Assembly: GCA_027946365.1 (NCBI GenBank)
Contig: JAPEUQ010000002.1
Location: 1,550,001-1,614,000, forward strand
Direction of reading: 5' to 3'
Source: Kalmusia sp. IMI 367209
Taxonomy: Eukaryota; Ascomycota; Dothideomycetes; Pleosporales; Didymosphaeriaceae
Length of the DNA: 64,000 nt
Shown here: positions 34,198 through 46,800 of the stretch, one piece after another
Layout: every line of letters starts with the position of its first letter
Numbering within the stretch: position 1 is the stretch's first letter
Program-made: the position numbers and the translations under genes
The notes under the pieces: model-generated
What the model saw: only the letters and a program-made list of their open reading frames with translations
What the model was told of the DNA's origin: nothing
Database searches by the model: none

Positions 34198-34805
34198 TCA
34201 TGTTTACTCTTGGTTTTATTAGCTTTCTATGTAATGAAATCTTTTCTTTGTGTTTTACATTTAGTAGAAGGACCTACTTGCCCCGCACCAATGGTCTATT
34301 TTGCTTGCACACGTGTTACCGCTGTCGTAGGATACTAACGCAATAATAACAGATCAGCTAAACCTCACGCTTAACATGTTATGCAGCTTCATTATGTGCC
34401 ATATTGTACAGCAGGACTCCCGGGTTACTCAAGTAATGTAGTCGACCTATTTTTACCCTTTTCGTTTGTCTCAGTTCATATCATTTCAATTGTTCACCAC
34501 AATTCTAGATCTCACATTCACTGCCTTTACTTGCAGGCTCGTGCCTTCCTTTTCCGCAATAAGAGTAAGAGTTTTGTTTACTAGCCGCACTAGGAGCAAA
34601 CGGGCTTTTATTATAACTACAAACCCACCCATCTTCTTGTGTTTTAGCGCTTACACCAACACCCTCTGCGTGGCCTCATACTACGCTCTTCTGGTGGATT
34701 AATGGGTATGCACGACACCCTTGCCTAAACTTCTCTCTAATACAAGCTAACTAGAAGTAGTCAGCTGGCTGTTGTCGCAACTATATTGGTCTAATTGATC
34801 CCGTC
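34198..34805. other. Intergenic
   Basis: T-rich 3' flank of the PLD gene and promoter of the coiled-coil gene. Short open frames only. Confidence 0.4.
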
Positions 34806-36190
34806 ATGGCTGCCATTCCGGACTCTTCGCCTTCTACGATAGGTGTGGCAGCCCCCCGAGCACAGGATCCTCGATTTTTCGCTCTGAGCGCCCTAGAAAA
34901 GGAAATGGGCGACAAGGCAAATGTTTTGAATTATTTACCGTTCGAACTTATCCGGTTCCGCGAAAATACCGACCATGGTCGCTTACATAAGAACGCCGCT
35001 GCCTTACCGTACAAAATCGAAGTTGGGACTATTGAGGACGAGGCTAAGATACGTTCTCTTCTTTACGCTTATATGCTCACAAATTCTACAAAAGCACCGA
35101 CTCCTGAGATCGCTTTTTTCAGCTTTCCGAAAGCGAGGAAGCCAGGCCATCGACATTCGGCGGATGAAGTAATCGCTCGAGGATCTTTGCGCGAAGAATT
35201 CAAGAACTTCTCAACTCGACAGTCTCTATGTGCTGCAATGCGTGTGTACTTCTTCCGCAAGGGTGCTGTGTTCTCAACACCAGTAGCCATTACAAATTCT
35301 ATGGCGGTGGAGATCGAGCGAGCATGCAGGAAGTATGCACCCGACAACGGTAAAGATTCCGTCAAATGCAGCAAACCTATTTGCCCGGAGGTAGGAATCT
35401 ACGAATAGTGAAGAGAATTACGACTGATATCCATATAGACGAGCCAAAATCCTACCCAAATTCCGCACCGTGAATCGTCAACTGAGCTCCCGCGACAGTC
35501 TAACTCTGAAGACCTTCTCACCAAGGGCGCAATTGCAGTTAATAAGCAAAATGTAAGCCATGCATTTGATGTATCCAGATCTTATTCTAAAAACTCACTA
35601 GTCGCAGGTTAGTAGTTTACCTAACGGTCAACACTCTGATCGGGCAAGGAAACTTCCTCAGCTATGCATTTTTCCTACACCAAGATCTGCTACCGCTACG
35701 GTACCTATTACCTCAAGTAATTTACCCACGGCTAGTCATATTGTGAGCACAGTCTTTGGGGCATAGAAAGCGGTGAATCATAGATTGTAGCTAATCAAAA
35801 CAGACGAAGATGATCTCCCCAGGACAGTTCCAGAAAGATATTCATCAACCGCTACGTAGTTTGCGAGACGAGAAGCAGAAATTAAAGAAAAAGATACAAC
35901 ATCTCAGCCAGCAGCAAGCCAATAATGGGACGCATCTCAAGACTATCAAAGATCAGAAGCAGACTCTGAAAGCGCAATTGGAAGTGCTTGATGCCCAAGA
36001 GGTCGAGCAAATAAAGGAGGGTATGCGACTTCAAGTGGAAGTAATAAAGCACGAGAAAGATTTGAGCAATATCGAGGACAGAAAGAATGCTTTAATGGAG
36101 AACCTTGACCCCTATATCAAAGAGCTGATCAATGAGGGTCGCGAGATCGAGAGGGAGGAGAGCGCTTCCAAGCGCCAGCGAACTCGCTGA
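34806..36190 (+). CDS. Unknown protein: N-terminal domain, disordered linker, C-terminal coiled coil (second copy of the plan)
   Basis: Four exons join in phase: 34806-35390, 35439-35552, 35608-35742, 35804-36190, for 406 residues. Introns have strong ends (GTAGGA...ATATAG, GTAAGC...GTCGCAG, GTGAGC...AAACAG), all phase 0. The first about 195 residues form an alpha/beta domain without recognised motifs (for example EIAFFSFPKARKPGHRH, FSTPVAITNSMAVEIERACR); exons 2 and 3 encode a Ser/Thr/Pro/Asn-rich linker; exon 4 encodes a coiled coil of about 110 residues (LRDEKQKLKKKIQHLSQQQ) ending in a basic tail (SKRQRTR) that may act in nuclear import. Domain plan and some segment patterns parallel the gene at 29494, pointing to divergent paralogs. 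Function unknown. Confidence 0.75.
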
Positions 36191-37296
36191 GTCGGATTTT
36201 CGGTTGCTATGATGTGTACCTGCGCACCCAAACCAGGACTTGTGTGGTGACTGCATGTTGATCAGGAAGATTGACTCTGATGTATATTCTAGCGGAAGGC
36301 CGGATTTCATATTCACCAGCGCAGTGTCGGTCTTGAAACGGGGTATATACAACTGTCTAGGCCAGAGCTTTCAGAAGATACATGAAAGCTTTTCACATCT
36401 TATGATTGAATTGCTTTGAATATCGTTCCTCTGTCTTCTCAAACGTAGTGCTAGAACAGCTTCTGAATCTACTAACAAGAGAGAGTATGACGAGGTTCAT
36501 CACCGCTGCTCCACCCAGCTCTATGTCCGGACAATATTCGTCCTCCTCTTGTGAGCTTGCGTTATCTCGGGAACTTCCTGTCGCTGCTACCGCCTATCTA
36601 GTGGTTATTGTGGATACGGGATAAAGAAGGCAGAGTTAGCCTGAATGAGTGAGTTGTGGTGGTCAGGCAGGCTCATTGTCAAAATCAAGTATGAGAAGAC
36701 CAAAGCTGGCCGTGCACTGTGTGGGAAGTGCATCACGGCGACGCAGGGTGGTGACGTCACCGTAGTTCTATTCCTCGCATCCTCGAATCCTTTTTGGACA
36801 CCCGTTACTATAGCACTTTCTCTCAGCTATCATAGAGATCCCCGTCTAAGCTCTACTAGTGTGTATGCTGCATGTTCATAGGGTAGAATGTGCGCATAAA
36901 CAAGAGAGAAGAGGAGAGTTCCTTCACGCGACAGCATATATGCACTTCAGGACTGACTTGATGACGATATTAAAGACACGGAGCAGAAATAAGAGGGCTG
37001 ATAATGAGAGATGAGTGAGCTCGAACAAAGGTTTTTGCAATTTGGACCCCATCTCCTAAGTGCTATTCCTAGCGCGGAGCTAGCCACCACAGCCTCAAAT
37101 ACACAGCGTGACACAGCCATCAGATCGTCGTTTCAGCAATAAAAGATCCAACGATGATTAATTAACGAGATACAAGCCACGGTGCCGCGACACTACGGGA
37201 TCCTGTATGTCAGATCAGAATCCTCAATGTTTTCGATACAAACTCTCAACTTCACTCATGGTACAACCATTACAGACCGAATAACACGATATAAAG
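36191..37296. other. Intergenic
   Basis: About 1.1 kb. Short open frames at 36406 and 36645 have no protein character. No repeats or RNA genes seen. Confidence 0.4.
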
Positions 37297-38424
37297 ATGG
37301 CCGCTACAGAGAGCATGAACGGAGCCCATGCCGGAACGAGCCTCCGGACGCCTCTAGAACTCGTCATCAAAACGATTACAACGCACGCATTCGCCCTCGC
37401 TAGCTACGCATACGTATCCGCGCTGCTCCGGCGCCCCACCAAATCGCATGCCCAAGCATTCCGTTGCCTTTTCTTCCTCTTCGTACCAACGCTTGTTCTC
37501 GTAGAGCTTCTTGTTACCGTTTCCCAATCTCTGCTGCGATTTCTACGCAACTACGAAGACGATGAAGATGATTTGCACTTCAAGTTCTACCTCTCCGCCG
37601 CGTTGGGCATGCATGCGCGTCTGCACAAGACCGACGAGGAAGGTAGCAAAGACGTCAAGAACAAGAACGTGCAGCTCTTGCGTGTAGGGAGTCACTGCGC
37701 AGAAAAAGAAGTAGTGCCGCTGAGCTGGGCATGGGCTGGCAAAGTGCTTACGGCCCTATTTAGTCTCACTCAAGCGGTCGGAACGATCGTGATGTGGGCA
37801 CGTCGTCTGTCAACCTGGGAGGCCTCAGCCTTCTCCTTCGACCACCGTAATGGCGCGATGGGAATTGCATCGGCGATCTGCGGCACAATATGCATTCTTA
37901 CGCTACTTCTACGACTTAATTGGAAAGTCAGCAAAGCGTTTGAAACACCGCAGAAAGAGTCGGGATACATCGGGATCACGAGTCCGAGGAATCAGCTCAT
38001 AGTGGAAGCTCTGATGGCCATGTTGTTGCATCTCGCTATCGCTGCTGCTGTCAATGAAGACAACATTTGGCTTTACAGCTCTGTGGGCTCGATCGCTTTC
38101 CTCGTCGTCGGGGGTCATCGTGTCGCATTAGGCTGGCAGTCACTCATTCTTGTCATCTTCTTCTACATTTTTCGTCATGATATCGCACGGAAGCTCGGCC
38201 TCGGGCAGGATCGCTATGTACGACTGTTCGGTGGGAAGAGAATGAGTAGATTGAGGGCGCTTTTGGGATTTTTCCTTGTGTTGTGGCTTGCAACAGATAT
38301 AGTGTGGCTGTTTGTGGCAGATGTGCTGCAAGTGGTGAGAAGAAGGGGGGAGAGCGGAAATACGTTTGGTTATGTGGGATACTGGTGGCAAGATCCACTG
38401 AGTGATAGTTTGATTGTTATATGA
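37297..38424 (+). CDS. Polytopic membrane protein, unknown function
   Basis: Intronless 375-residue protein with about seven hydrophobic segments, e.g. residues 50-70 (CLFFLFVPTLVLVELLVTV), about 145-165 (WAGKVLTALFSLTQAVGTIV), 190-205 (IASAICGTICILTLLLRL), 240-255, 262-275, 285-300 (WQSLILVIFFYIF) and 318-340 (ALLGFFLVLWLATDIVWLF). The N-terminal and first loop regions are hydrophilic, with an acidic run (NYEDDEDDLHF). It ends in a short lumenal or cytosolic tail. I recognise no transporter signature. The regular alternation of hydrophobic helices and charged loops supports a true gene. Confidence 0.72.
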   Translation: MAATESMNGAHAGTSLRTPLELVIKTITTHAFALASYAYVSALLRRPTKSHAQAFRCLFFLFVPTLVLVELLVTVSQSLLRFLRNYEDDEDDLHFKFYLSAALGMHARLHKTDEEGSKDVKNKNVQLLRVGSHCAEKEVVPLSWAWAGKVLTALFSLTQAVGTIVMWARRLSTWEASAFSFDHRNGAMGIASAICGTICILTLLLRLNWKVSKAFETPQKESGYIGITSPRNQLIVEALMAMLLHLAIAAAVNEDNIWLYSSVGSIAFLVVGGHRVALGWQSLILVIFFYIFRHDIARKLGLGQDRYVRLFGGKRMSRLRALLGFFLVLWLATDIVWLFVADVLQVVRRRGESGNTFGYVGYWWQDPLSDSLIVI

Positions 38425-39783
38425 TCTAGGAGTATGAGTCCTTCACGATGAGCCATTGAATTAGGGCAATAATTGCACATAACCGATTCGTGGATAACTG
38501 TAATACTCATATCGCCTGGACTGTTCAACAAGGCTATTCTAATTATTTGAACTGTCGTGAACGTTCTCCCTGTATACTGTCATCCGATGCATATCTGCGC
38601 CCGTCGAGCGCTTCTCAACCACAGGTAGCAGTCTTGATAATTAGGATATTCAATAGGAGCCCATCACTATCACACCAAAACATGCCAGAGGGCATATGCC
38701 ATCTAGGAGCCAGAATGAAACCCCTCTTTCGAATTAAAATGCCTTTCCCCGTACGACAATAGTACCTCGATATACATACGTATTGCCTGATGCGGCTGTG
38801 ACATCTTTTTTATATATCAAAAGACCGCAGATCTTCTCGTCGGCCTCGATGCCGGTATCCAAATAGATATCTTGCGCGACAAACAACGGTCGGCCCGAAA
38901 TTGAGACATGTCAATCGAACAAAGCAAAAGTCTTGTTGCCCTCTTTTCTCATATTATACTTTGAATTGATGGATTTGGCTTCGTCTTTGTTGGAAATGCA
39001 ACATTTCGGGGCTCTTCGACTTTGTGAACTCGAAGCGCTACAATTGGACCGGTGCCAACGAATTGATCTTTGTTTGTAAGAGGTTGAGTAATATAGACGA
39101 AGCCGTGCAATATGCGACCTTAAAACATCCGACGTTGACTAACTGTAGGTAAACATACTGATGAGCGAAAGGCGCGTAGGCTGATTTTGTGGGTCGCTGA
39201 AAGGGGAACCTCTGAAAGCGGGAGAGCAAGGATGGAGGCCATTTTCTAGCTAGTGGGCGCCATATGCCATATTGGCTATCCTATGAACATCGAAATCTGA
39301 ACTTTGGTGCGACTTGTTCCTTTTTTCAGAGAATAATTCCATTTTATAACTACAGACCAGCCTTCTGACATGGTGAGTAAATGATAGCGATCATGTGTAT
39401 TGAGTTACTGCGCGAATGCTAGCGAACAGTCGCTCAACTTAAGTGGGAAGACATCGCGCAAGGGCATCACCATGGCCAATTCTGGATTTGCTTCGCTCCG
39501 TTCGGCGAAAGCAGTCTGGGGCCATGATATGTGAATCTCGTGCAAGGGAATATGATTGGAATATGAGTCATTGATGAAGTTGGACAATGAAGCACGGAGC
39601 AATGACGTTCTGCCGGTTGCCCCGCAACGCCGGCCATGTAAACAACCCGGGCAAACATTTTCGCAGCCTCATCACCACCACCACCCTCGCGCATTAAAAT
39701 CACCTGCTAGCCCATCTTACCAGCTTTTCAACGGATATACCTTCAGCTATCACATTTGATCTCAAGCGCCTTTGTCCTCAGCC
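38425..39783. other. Intergenic
   Basis: About 1.36 kb with no supported gene; AT-rich first part, and a more GC-rich CACC-containing stretch (39600-39720) just upstream of the Spo12 gene, probably its promoter. Confidence 0.4.
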
Positions 39784-40243
39784 ATGTCCTCAAACGTCCT
39801 CTCCGCCCGCGACGTCAACGCGCAGGTCAAGCCAGCTTCGCCTGAGAAAAAGGTGGAGAAGCCACAGAGCCTAGAGTATCACCGCCAGATGCTTCAGTCA
39901 CGCCTTAGGGAGGGCGACAAGTAAATGTTCCCCTCTTGGCTCGTAGGGCATCGGATGCTAACGCAAGTGCAGGACGCAGCAGTACGTCTCTCCGAGCGAC
40001 GCGATCCAGTCTCCGGCCACGCAGAAGCTGAGCGCTTTCCGCAATAAGCACATCACGAAGAAGTATGTTGTTGCAAGAGTCTGTACAGACATATGCAGGA
40101 CAGGCACTAACGCACACAGGGCTAAGCCGCAGACGTTGTTCAAGAGCACGAGCTCCAAGAACTTCGAGTCGGCCAAGGGTGCAGCCATGTTCGCCGACAT
40201 CCCCAAGAGCGACAAGACGGAGAAGATGACGGAGCAAGCTTAG
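39784..40243 (+). CDS. Spo12-family mitotic-exit regulator
   Basis: Three exons (39784-39920, 39973-40062, 40120-40243) join in phase to 116 residues, the usual small size. The second exon carries the Spo12 signature YVSPSDAIQSPATQKLSAF, with SP sites that CDK/Cdc14 act on, followed across the last intron by NKHITKK-AKPQTLFKST. In yeast, Spo12 acts in the FEAR network that releases Cdc14 from the nucleolus; the fission-yeast relative is Wis3. The rest is basic and disordered. None of the exons is long enough to be conspicuous alone, so the gene depends on the splice joins. It lies upstream of ureF on the same strand. Confidence 0.85.
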
Positions 40244-40654
40244 ATCTGCTGCCGTTGTTTCCTACTTGCGCGCGTTTCTAGCGGGATATGAGCTGGCGAC
40301 CTGCGATGCTTTCTTCGTTATGTGATACCCATGCCACTCTTGGCTACGATGAAGCATTATTTGGCCAGGAAGGGATTGGAATAATTGGCTAGGCTATTGA
40401 GCTGAACTGCTCCGGATGGATGATCGAGATTCGGGTTGGTCCTTTGGAGTTACGGATGGTTTGACCCACGATTTTGACGACCCATTGTAACATTAGAGGA
40501 ATGCAAGAATTGGACGAGGAAATATGTGCATTCAATATGCGAAAAGTGATATCGTGATAGACAGTTGCTATAGGGTGGGCCATTCGCGGCCTCGCGACGA
40601 GATCTCCGCCAAGCCCCGTCGACGGTCCATCCTCGTGCTTCTTCCATCCTTCCC
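40244..40654. other. Intergenic
   Basis: 3' flank of the Spo12 gene and promoter of the UreF gene; nothing else seen. Confidence 0.4.
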
Positions 40655-41595
40655 ATGACTGCCCCCAACGACCAGCAATCTCTAAGAGATGAGATCGCAG
40701 ACCTCGAACGCCGTCTCCAGGATGCGAAGTCCCGATTGAATGCTAATGAAGCAACAGTCGCCTCGTCCCCTTCCGCTAGCGATGCAGGTCCGTTATCAAC
40801 AGCCCGCAATGATCGCATAAACGCAAATCTAACAGCACCACAGCTCTCCACGCGCTGCTTCTCCTCGCAGATTCAGCACTCCCACTAGGTTCCTTTGCAT
40901 TCAGCAGCGGATTAGAATCATACCTCGCGCACCACAAACCCAGTCCACCCTCCGCATCGCAGCTCCCTTCCTTCAACGTCTTCCTCCGTCTATCCCTCTC
41001 TACGCTTGCCAGCACCGCGCTACCATACGTTCTCGCAGGCTACCGTAGCCCCGCAGACATCGAAACGTTAGACAATGACTTCGACGCGAGCACGCCCTGC
41101 ACGGTCGCGCGGCGGGCAAGTATAGCGCAAGGACGGGCGCTGCTCACCGTGTGGGAACGCAGCTACAAGGCGCAATACGACCAGATGGCAGCGAGCGGTA
41201 CAAATAATAGATTCTCGCCAATTGGAGGGGCCAGTGCTGTCGAGTCGCTCACATCCTTCTCTGCGGCTCTTCGCAGATCAGACCTCCTCAACGCACACCT
41301 CGCACCACTATGGGGGCTAGTCACTCGCGTCCTAGACATTCCGCTGCGCGACTCTGCATACCTGTTTCTATTCTCACATGCGCGCACGGTAGTCAGCGCA
41401 GCCGTTCGCGCGAGCGTTATGGGGCCTTACCAGGCACAGGCTGTGCTAGCGAGCGCTGAGCTGCAGGACAGGATACGCGGACTAGTAGGTGAAGGGTGGG
41501 ATCGGAGCGTTGAAGATGCAGGGCAGAGCGTACCTGTTATGGATCTTTGGGTTGGGAGGCATGAGAAGTTGTATAGTCGCATCTTCAATTCATGA
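40655..41595 (+). CDS. ureF: Urease accessory protein UreF
   Basis: Two exons (40655-40787, 40844-41595) join in phase to 294 residues. UreF, with UreD and UreG, delivers nickel to apo-urease. The intron restores the diagnostic start of the UreF domain, ALHALLLLADSALPLGSFAF-SSGLESYLAHH. Downstream helices follow the family (RRASIAQGRALLTVWERSY, LWGLVTRVLDIPLRDSAYLF, SHARTVVSAAVRASVMGPYQ). The N-terminal exon adds a fungal-specific heptad helix (LRDEIADLERRLQDAKSRLN) of about 35 residues. Urease itself is not in the window. Confidence 0.92.
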
Positions 41596-42011
41596 AGCCG
41601 TCTACCTCTGCATTCTTTCGGGCACCCAGCCCATTGTACAGTGATAGGTACGGGGCTAACGGTCTGCATTGATTCACTACCCATGTATAGATCAAGAGCG
41701 CATCAGTTCGATTGCGATCTGACTATAGGTATCCATCTTAAAGGCTTGTTATTTGTGACTATAGAGGCCACCGAAAGCCTGTCAGCTTCAACGAGCCACT
41801 CGCTTCGCGCGCAGCCGCCTCGTGCTCCGCGCAACGCGAAACATATGACCACCGGTTCGCCAAGCGCCCGTAGGCAACGAACATAACAAGTCCCCGCTTC
41901 CTCCGTCTAATCATTTTCTACCGGTCTTCAAAATCACCTCCTCCTATATGTCGTAATTCTCCATTTTTAATATTCCGAGCCAACCCGGTGTTGCCATCGC
42001 TTTCATTCACT
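41596..42011. other. Intergenic
   Basis: 3' flank of ureF and promoter of the SGNH esterase; AT-rich last 80 bp. Nothing else seen. Confidence 0.4.
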
Positions 42012-43187
42012 ATGCTACCGCACAGCTTCGTCTTACTACTTTTGGCTGCACTGGCCGCTTCCAGCGACCCAGCACAAGTTCCGCTCGAGATACCAACCAC
42101 AAAGTTTCCATGGATACAAAGATTAGCATCGATAGGAGATTCGTACTCTGCTGGCCTAGGCGCCGGCGAACGCATCGACTTTTACTGCTCCCGCTATGCA
42201 AAATCCTACCCCAACATCCTCCACACATCACTCCTAGGCAAAAATGACAACAGAACGCACCAATTCCTCGCCTGCTCCGGCCAAACCAGCACCGAAATCC
42301 TAGATACCCAAGTTCCTGCTCTAAGCACCGACTTGGATCTCCTCACCATATCCGCCGGCGGCAACGACATCGGCCTCTCCCCCATCCTTAGCAACTGCGT
42401 CTACCAATTCTACATGGCTTCCGAAGACGACTGTCAAACATCCATTGCTGAAGCACAAGCTCGAATAGCTTCAAAATCTCAACTCTACAAAAACATCACC
42501 AACCTTATCGACGCTGCTAAACCTAAAATGAATCCTGACCACGGCGTCATCTACCTAACCGGCTACGCAGCCTTCTTCGGCATCGACGACGCCACCTGCG
42601 ACAACGTAACCTGGGCCGTCTGGTCCACCTTAGAGCGCTCAAAGCAGTATCTCAAGCTCGAGCTGCGCCAGGCGCTCAATGACATGGTGCGCGCCGTCAA
42701 CGACGTCCTGCGCTCTGTCGTCGACGACGCAGGGCCTACCGTACGGTTCATAGATTACAACGCGCACATCGAAGCCCTGCGTGGCAGATACTGCGAGGCG
42801 GGTGTGTCTGAGCCGGCGCCGAATCGGCTGGGTCTCGCATTTTATGAGTGGGATACTGTGGATAAGGGGGAGAATGCGACGGAGTTGAGGAATCGGACGG
42901 GCGGAGATGTACCGAGAGGGTCTTTTGAAGGAGACATTGCGGAGAGGATTAATAAGACACTCGAGGAGCATCCGGGGTGGGAATTTGACCCTGAGAAAGG
43001 GTTTGTGAATAAGACGAAAGGGAGGGAGATGGGTGAAAAGGGAGCAATTGAGAACACGATTCATTGGCTTTTACCGGATAGTTGGAAGAGGGTATTTCAT
43101 CTGAGGCCTGAGGGGCATGGGGTTGTGGCGAGGTTGGTGGTGGAGGATCTGGAGAGAAATAAATGGGGAGAGATGATGGAGCTGTGA
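42012..43187 (+). CDS. Secreted SGNH/GDSL-type esterase
   Basis: Intronless, 391 residues from the ATG at 42012, which gives the signal peptide MLPHSFVLLLLAALAASSD; an in-frame upstream GTG at 41988 is not used. Motifs: block I IGDSYSAGLG (nucleophile Ser), an oxyanion-site region FLACSGQTSTEIL, block III SAGGNDIGLSPIL (Gly and Asn), and a C-terminal His block FHLRPEGHGVVARL. Several sequons (NRT, NIT, NVT, NAT, NKT) and paired cysteines agree with secretion. The length and the long insert before the His block match fungal extracellular esterases of this type. Probably hydrolyses ester side groups on lipids or plant polysaccharides. Confidence 0.88.
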   Translation: MLPHSFVLLLLAALAASSDPAQVPLEIPTTKFPWIQRLASIGDSYSAGLGAGERIDFYCSRYAKSYPNILHTSLLGKNDNRTHQFLACSGQTSTEILDTQVPALSTDLDLLTISAGGNDIGLSPILSNCVYQFYMASEDDCQTSIAEAQARIASKSQLYKNITNLIDAAKPKMNPDHGVIYLTGYAAFFGIDDATCDNVTWAVWSTLERSKQYLKLELRQALNDMVRAVNDVLRSVVDDAGPTVRFIDYNAHIEALRGRYCEAGVSEPAPNRLGLAFYEWDTVDKGENATELRNRTGGDVPRGSFEGDIAERINKTLEEHPGWEFDPEKGFVNKTKGREMGEKGAIENTIHWLLPDSWKRVFHLRPEGHGVVARLVVEDLERNKWGEMMEL

Positions 43188-43870
43188 GCTGGGAAGAAGG
43201 TGGCGGGTTTCTGATTTTACGATGAAATGATACTTAGCGGCTTGTAAGCCTTTTTTTCCTCGACCGATCCTTTTCACTCGGTCCTTTGCGTATTTTACTC
43301 ATGTGACTAAGTATGTGTCTTTTCTGTGGACAATCCTCCTGAGATTCCATCACTTATACGGAGCCCTATAGGATTGTTCATACTGTTGAGCGTTTACTAG
43401 AAGTACCCTTATCTGACCGTATTCTTGCAAAATTCATAGTCCCTAACATTTGATATTACTTTAGCTTCAAAGGCATCTATGGTAGCAAATGAAAGAGTGA
43501 AAAGGATAGATTCTAAGGAGCTACCCCGCCTGCAGTTGTTCAGAATCTGCCCCGCCATCGTTTCCGCCTCACCTAGGCGCTCACAAAATCATGGTTGATG
43601 CAGATTGGTCAGCCTTGCTGCACGTGGCGGCAATATGCACATTGCCCAATACCTCTTGCTGGTGACTGCGGGGTTGCTAGTAACTGTACTGCCACACTTG
43701 GTTTCAGGCTGCAACGCTTCAGCTGCTCAGCCTGGGTGGCATGTCAACCATTCTTCAAACACCTCTCTGCGCTCCTGCTTGTAATTCTTATACTCTTTAC
43801 GTGTCGCTCAGGACAAATCCCCTATACGTTTTTGTGCACTATATCACTCATATAAAAAACTGATGATAGA
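43188..43870. other. Intergenic
   Basis: No gene supported; an open frame at 43595-43855 is Cys/Leu-rich but has no start context or domain. Upstream region of the NLR. Confidence 0.4.
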
Positions 43871-46800
43871 ATGATGGCTCTTCCTGGTTTGCAGCGAGAG
43901 ACCGTGTAAGCGCAAAAGTCTGAACCGCTTACGAGTGCGTCTGCTAATGATTTCATCTCTCGTAGCAACGACCTTTGGGCTCGCGCAGCAGCTCAATTAA
44001 CCGATAACGACAAGAAGAACTTAAACTTCAGCGTCCCTGACAAGCTCAACATCCTCGCAGATCTGCACGCAGAAGCCGAAAAATCCAAACAAAGATCCAT
44101 TCAGTCAAGATGGAAATACACTCGTAAGAACGGACAGACTGTCATACTTAGAGATGTGTTCGCGAAGCTTGTTTGGTGGATAGACAAGTTCAAGCAGATT
44201 GGAGATGTTGCGGTCCAGTATGATACGGCGCACGCCTCGCTTCCTTGGGCAGCGATCCGCTTCATTCTGCAGGTTCGTAGCACAGTACTGTTTGGGGAAG
44301 GAGAGCGCTGATATATTGCCAGATCACGGTGAACGATGTCAATACATTTGCGTCAGTAATAGAGGGCCTGCCGCGTATAGCCGAGTTGATCTACCGCTTT
44401 GCCATCACGGAAGCTCTATATATCCAAGGTACATCAGATGTAGTGAAAGAGCTAGAAAGGGCTTTGGTCAAGCTCTACGTGAATATTTTAGGATATTTGT
44501 CCAAGGCAAAGCAGTACCTTGATCAGGGGACAGCAAGTCAGTGCACGTCCTTGACATATCAAGAACTGAAACTAATGGAGTCAATTAGAACGAATCATCA
44601 AAAGCACAGCTGCTGAATCTCAGTTCGATTCAAGCTTAGAGAATATTCGTACTTCAGAAGATGATGTTAACCGATGCATGACTTTGGTTGAAAGGAACGG
44701 TGTGTATGAGTACTCAAGCACATTTGAACGATGCTTACATTGCTCGTAGACAACATCAACAATCACATCGATTTGATGCACCTACTGAAAGACATTGATG
44801 CGCCACTACGACGAATGGATGATGACCTGAAGAACATACATGATAACCTAAAATGTAAGTACTTAATGAGCCAGCGGAGCAGAGACTTACTATCACTAGC
44901 GTCAAAACGCACGAAAATTCTCCAGTGGCTCTCTAATGAACCGTACAGACAGTATCACAATCAGGCAAAAGAGGGGGTGCTTGCTGGAACTGGACAATGG
45001 CTTCTATCTGACCCTATTTTCAAGCAATGGAAGGACGAAAGTGCTTCGTCCATCTTATGGCTTCATGGCATCCCTGGATCTGGTAAGACCAAACTTGTGT
45101 AAGCTTTCTGTGGATTAAAAGATTGTTCAGTAATAGCTAAAAGCCTTCAGGTCGATTGTGATTGAAGACGCGTTGAAGAACTTCGAGCATGGCAACAGTC
45201 CTCTACCTGTCTTCTTCTATTGCTCAAGGAATCCAGCGGAGCCTATGCGTTCTAATCCAAAACAAATACTTGCCAGTCTTGCAAGACAATTGTCATGCGT
45301 AAGCCCAGGAGAGCCCCTGCTGAATCCTACATTCGAGATTTACCAGAAGAGAGAAGAAGAAGGGTTTGCATCTGGTTCGCTTGAGATAGACGAAAGTTGC
45401 ACCCTGATCAGGCAGCTCGTCGAGTTGTATCCTGTCACGACAATAATCATAGACGCCATGGATGAATGCGACCCTCAAAAGCGATCCAAGTTCCTCAAAG
45501 CTATAGAACAAATTCTTCGAGACTCTTGTTCTCTGGTAAAGATTCTTATCTCCAGTCGCAATGACGAAGACATTACTATCCGTCTGCAGGACTACCCCAA
45601 TCTTGAGATTGAATCTCGTAGAAATGGTGATGACATCGTGCGGTTTGTAGAAAGTCGAACTCAGCAACTCATTGATGATAAAGAGCTCTTGCGACATAGT
45701 AGGTCCCCAAGGAAGGTACAAGAGCTCATCGTGAGTAAGGTTATCAAAGGTGCTTCCGGAATGTAAGAAGATTGTTTTTAAGAATGAGATAATATGTACT
45801 AAAAATACTGCTAGGTTTCGATGGGCAGATATGCAGCTTCAATTTCTCTGCTCAATTGGTCACGATGCCGACATTGAGGAAAATCTTGGTCGTCTCCCAC
45901 CAAATCTGCAAGCTCTCTATGCTGAAATATATGACCTTCTCATCACAATACCAGGGGACTTTGACAAGATCATCTTGCAAAACGTTCTGCGTTGGCTCCT
46001 TTGCGCGAAAAAAAAGCTGGAAACTAATCAATTTCTAGCCGTAATCGCGGTGAATCTTCAAACAGGAAAATACATGGGTGAAATCTCGAAGGAAATGGTT
46101 CTTCGCATATGCGCCAACTTCGTCGTCTTTGACTCACAGCTAAACACGTTTCGGTTCGCGCACCTATCGGTCCGTGAATTCTTGGAACAACGGCCTGAAT
46201 ACAGTATCTCAGCATCAAACGGTTTGGCGGCAAATTTCTGCTGTTGGTCACTTCTGTTCAAAGGCCCCGATTTCGTGAACATAGGTTTGGCTGCCGAACT
46301 CCGTTGGGACACGGACGCAATGGAACCTGTGTTTGAAAAATTCCGCGAATATGCGGATATATATTGGGCTGAACACTGCAAGTTCGCTGGAGAGGAAAGA
46401 AAATCAGGTCCCCTCAATATGGCGTTGGACCAACTTTTATTGAACGAAAACGAATATGATTCCCCAATTCGACAGTGGAACGATCGGTTTGGATACTATT
46501 CCTCTGTACGCCGTCGAAGTCGACAACTCGAGGATGCAATAGCTGCTTCAGGCTCGACAGCGCCGATAGGTTTTTTTGTTTGTTGTGCTTTTGACTTTAT
46601 TGAGCGCCTTGATATTATGACACCAAACTATATCCTTACAACACCGGACAAGAATGATCGATTCCAAATTCCGCTTCAAATCGCAGCAACATTTGGAAGT
46701 CTTAAAGTCTTGGTCCATCTCTTAGTACAATTTAAGGACAACGTCGAAATCACAAAGACTATTCTCAGCGCAGCTGTTAGCGGCGGGAGTAGTGGCGAAG

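Noticed and set aside
41988..42011. Upstream GTG start for the SGNH esterase
   Set aside because: Nuclear fungal genes start with ATG, and the ATG at 42012 gives a canonical signal peptide.
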